Virus record (IMG/VR): IMGVR_UViG_3300034170_000020
Span: 1-48,262 of that record
Origin: a virus
Length of the DNA: 48,262 nucleotides
Direction: 5' to 3' (one strand)
The notes below the pieces were generated by a model. It saw nothing but the letters and a program-made list of their open reading frames with translations. It did not search any database and was not told the origin of the DNA. The position numbers and the translations under genes are program-made. Positions 45,910 through 48,262 of this stretch are shown one piece after another (position 1 is the first letter of the stretch; every line of letters starts with the position of its first letter).

Positions 45910-48262
45910 TTACCAAATCCCATCACGAAGACGCAAAACATTGTTTCCATCGTAAACCCTTTTACCCAAACCGTCACGTTCAACACGACCGACACCGGAA
46001 ACAATACCACGGCTTACAATCGCACCGGTTTGAAAGTTAAGACTAAGTATGGGGTTCCCGCTGCCGTCCACGGCTACTGAGTTCAATGTTGCGCCAATTA
46101 AGGCGGTAACGATAGTAGCTTGCTGAATGAATGCTGATTTAATGTAGGTATTATTCCCGTCAACCATAAAGGGACTACTAATAACACCGCTGTTATTGTT
46201 GATCAATGCAAACTTATCAGCGAGCATAGAAATGGTTGTAGTGACGGTTCCCGTTTCATTTGAGACGCCGATACCAATACCGGCAATATATGGAATGCCC
46301 CCCACTGTCAATTGTGTTTTGATTGTGTACATTGCAGAAAGCGAGCCATTTGTATTGGCAATCGATTGTGCGTTAACTTGGGTTGCCGCCATAGCCCCGT
46401 TAGCAATTGCGGTTGTTGAGTCAATTGTCTGTGCCAATGCACCGTCGCTGTTTTCCCGAAGAATTCGTTCTTCGTCAATTGCGGCGTATACCGGACCCAA
46501 ATCAACATCGGGTGATTCGATTTCGGCAATAAGTTCTGCGGTTAATTGCTGCTTACTAATTTGGTCTGTCAGGTAATCAAGCATTTTGTCAGGATTAGTA
46601 TCGCTTATTTGTGTAATGGCCGCTTGATTATTAAACCACGGGCCGAAACGCCCAGCCGTATCAGTGCAACGAGCCCAAAAATAACGACGTTCCGAAGGCC
46701 CAAGGTTGTCCACACCAGTTTTACTTGCTGGATACGGAAGCGTAATTAACAGCGAAGAACTAGCGAATACGTCAGTTATACCCATGCGTATTTCGATAGA
46801 TTTAGTAATCGTTGACATTTCAGGATCGAAAGCCCAATTCAAATCAATGCCAAACAGTTTCGATGTGCCCACAAATGCTGTAAGGCGTGGCGTCGGAAGG
46901 CTTGTAGCTTCGATGGTGCCGGTCCAACTGGCCCATGGCCCCTCGATACGACCGACGCCACGAACGCGCACGGTCCACTCTCCAGGCGACAGATTAGCAA
47001 CCAGTGTGGGCACATCTGACGTACCTAAACGTTGCCAATCATTCGTACCCGTCTTAGCTTGAAATTCGTAATAGATTGCGTTGCGCGTAACCGTAGCAAC
47101 GATATTCTGAACTCCAACGGTAATTGTATAAACCACAGTGACCGAATCAATTACAGGACGATCATTCAAACCGGGAAGATTTGATTCAGGCGGTAGCGGT
47201 GGAGTAATACCGCCGTTTTCGGCAGTGTAAACACTATCTGCATAGTTAATACATGTGATTGCAACACGACCTTGGGAGTCGGGACGGCATTTTTGAACCA
47301 ACGCCAAAATACCACGCTGTTCAGAAGGTCCAGCGCTATAGTGCGTGTAATCTTCTTTAACACCGTTGCTTATATAAATCTGTGCTTTTTCTAGTTCGGT
47401 CCCGACCAAGATAAAACCAAACTCATTTGAATCAGAGTCTAGCGTTGAATCCGCAATAATTGAATACGGGCCGTCTTCCGCACCGTTTCGTTTACGAAAA
47501 GCAACCTTGTATTCGCCTGTTGGATCAAATGGAACCGGTTCAGTGGTTCGCACTTGTCCGGTGGTTCGATTGAAAGATAGAACGCGACCGCCATAACCCC
47601 ATTGTGGAACATCGTGCATCACACGTATTAACGAGTTGTAGCCCGGAATCAAGCCGGGTTTCAATGTCGAAAACTCAATACTTTTTCTTCGGTCACGGTT
47701 GGACGCAATCATTGACATTCCGAGTTTGTAAGCCTGATCGCGACTTTTGCATCCTTTAACGGTCACTCGTGTGGGATTGCGTTTCAAAGAATCGGGAAAA
47801 GCGCAAGTTACTTCGGCAGTTTTATAACTTGTCGGATCAGTATATTCGATAACTACATGATCCGGGGTTTCGTGGTCATGAAACTGATAGGTTAGGTTAA
47901 ACGAACCCTTTACCATAGTTGCCGGACTAAATTGAGCTGTAACTATTGATTGCGGTTCATCGCGAATAAAGTCAATAACACCAGCGTAATACATTGGCGT
48001 TGCACGACCACACATTAGGATAACTTTCAAGGCTTCCCATAGTTGCGAAGTCGTATCGAAAACGCCGTGAAACTTATCGCCACGAGTTTCCCAAATTTGA
48101 TCCAAACGATATAAGTTTTCAATATTAAAACGACTTGTTGCTAAACCGCGCCCGTAATCCTCATTTCGGATTACGTCAGCCGCCGCCCATGCGATATTGT
48201 CGCATGGTTCTTCGGCCCCCCAACCTTCGATTGGATTCCACTTTTGCAAGTACGACGTAGAA
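45910..48262 (-). CDS. J-like tail tip protein, C-terminal part (residues 447-1187)
   Basis: Continuation of the gene that starts at 1338; bases above 48135 repeat 1-127. It continues the J-type body (WNPIEGWGAEEPCDNIAWAAADVI, GKFHGVFDT-like core). Two fibronectin III-like domains follow around VTVVYTITVG...WTVRVRGVGRIEGPWASW. A DUF1983-type central fibre end closes the protein (IDEERILRENSDGAL, ADKFALIN, SSPFMVDGNNTYIKSAFIQ). The last domain is usual for lambda J relatives and may contact the receptor. Two octamers (46866 plus, 47005 minus) flank a GC-rich patch. Confidence 0.92.
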   Translation of the reverse strand, partial: STSYLQKWNPIEGWGAEEPCDNIAWAAADVIRNEDYGRGLATSRFNIENLYRLDQIWETRGDKFHGVFDTTSQLWEALKVILMCGRATPMYYAGVIDFIRDEPQSIVTAQFSPATMVKGSFNLTYQFHDHETPDHVVIEYTDPTSYKTAEVTCAFPDSLKRNPTRVTVKGCKSRDQAYKLGMSMIASNRDRRKSIEFSTLKPGLIPGYNSLIRVMHDVPQWGYGGRVLSFNRTTGQVRTTEPVPFDPTGEYKVAFRKRNGAEDGPYSIIADSTLDSDSNEFGFILVGTELEKAQIYISNGVKEDYTHYSAGPSEQRGILALVQKCRPDSQGRVAITCINYADSVYTAENGGITPPLPPESNLPGLNDRPVIDSVTVVYTITVGVQNIVATVTRNAIYYEFQAKTGTNDWQRLGTSDVPTLVANLSPGEWTVRVRGVGRIEGPWASWTGTIEATSLPTPRLTAFVGTSKLFGIDLNWAFDPEMSTITKSIEIRMGITDVFASSSLLITLPYPASKTGVDNLGPSERRYFWARCTDTAGRFGPWFNNQAAITQISDTNPDKMLDYLTDQISKQQLTAELIAEIESPDVDLGPVYAAIDEERILRENSDGALAQTIDSTTAIANGAMAATQVNAQSIANTNGSLSAMYTIKTQLTVGGIPYIAGIGIGVSNETGTVTTTISMLADKFALINNNSGVISSPFMVDGNNTYIKSAFIQQATIVTALIGATLNSVAVDGSGNPILSLNFQTGAIVSRGIVSGVGRVERDGLGKRVYDGNNVLRLRDGIW
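48136..48262. repeat. Right copy of 127-bp end overlap
   Basis: Identical to bases 1-127; see the left copy. Remove one copy to obtain the 48,135-bp circular map. Confidence 0.93.

Larger units (their letters stand above)
1463..47012. repeat. Dispersed octamer TGCCCACA, 27 exact copies
   Basis: Plus-orientation copies start at 1463, 7160, 10241, 13101, 15214, 16984, 18222, 20476, 22929, 25496, 28263, 31415, 33681, 41444, 44763 and 46866. Minus-orientation copies (TGTGGGCA) start at 2664, 6449, 9338, 17724, 23514, 29957, 31501, 33593, 39362, 42198 and 47005. The base after the octamer is never G in these 27. About 1.5 copies on both strands are expected by chance. Copies lie in all three codon phases and in noncoding DNA. 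Confidence 0.9.

Overview
The window is one complete tailed-phage genome cut open inside a gene. Bases 1-127 are repeated exactly at 48136-48262, so the unit genome is circular or circularly permuted at 48,135 bp. The tail-tip gene interrupted at the right edge continues, in frame, at the left edge. A long tape measure, a tail-tube gene and a J-like tail tip point to a siphovirus. The Rz/Rz1 spanin pair points to a Gram-negative host. I saw no integrase, excisionase, CI-type repressor, tRNA or CRISPR array, so a lytic life style is the simplest reading. The host cannot be named from the sequence.

Layout. The structural module is on the minus strand and reads from 17.6 kb down to 1 and on from 48.1 kb to 42.45 kb. 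Its order is terminase, portal, MuF-type head protein, scaffold, capsid, head-tail joining proteins, tail tube, tail chaperones (G/GT with a -1 frameshift site), tape measure, tail tip, fibre and fibre assembly protein. The lysis cassette (membrane protein, holin, GH24 endolysin, Rz, Rz1) lies at 17.7-19.2 kb between two terminators. From 19.3 to 29.25 kb there are about 35 very small, tightly overlapping minus-strand genes of mostly unknown function. Among them are a VRR-NUC nuclease, a DUF3850 protein, a MazG-like pyrophosphohydrolase, and several micro-ORFs (23-57 aa) for membrane or zinc-ribbon proteins. A 490-bp gene-free stretch at 29.25-29.74 kb carries iterated TATCCCGA words and an AT-rich tract and looks like a replication origin.

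Replication genes flank a divergent control region at 33.59-33.72 kb. To the left, on minus, are a small HTH protein, a PrimPol/DUF3987 helicase, a zinc-ribbon peptide and a P-loop protein. To the right, on plus, are a Sak4-like ATPase, a DUF669 ssDNA-binding protein, a DUF3268 zinc protein, a Cas4-like PD-(D/E)XK nuclease, an SF2 helicase, a beta-clamp-like protein and a family B DNA polymerase. These could form a largely self-contained replisome and recombination machine. Plus and minus transcription meet at a bidirectional terminator at 42.43 kb.

The most striking unexplained signal is the octamer TGCCCACA, which I found by eye in 27 exact copies on both strands, spread over the whole genome; about 1.5 would be expected by chance. 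Other notable points are a clamp-like protein ending in an SSB-type acidic tip, the iteron region, the nested symmetry of the divergent control region, an I-J tail-tip fusion, and a terminator overlapping a promoter.
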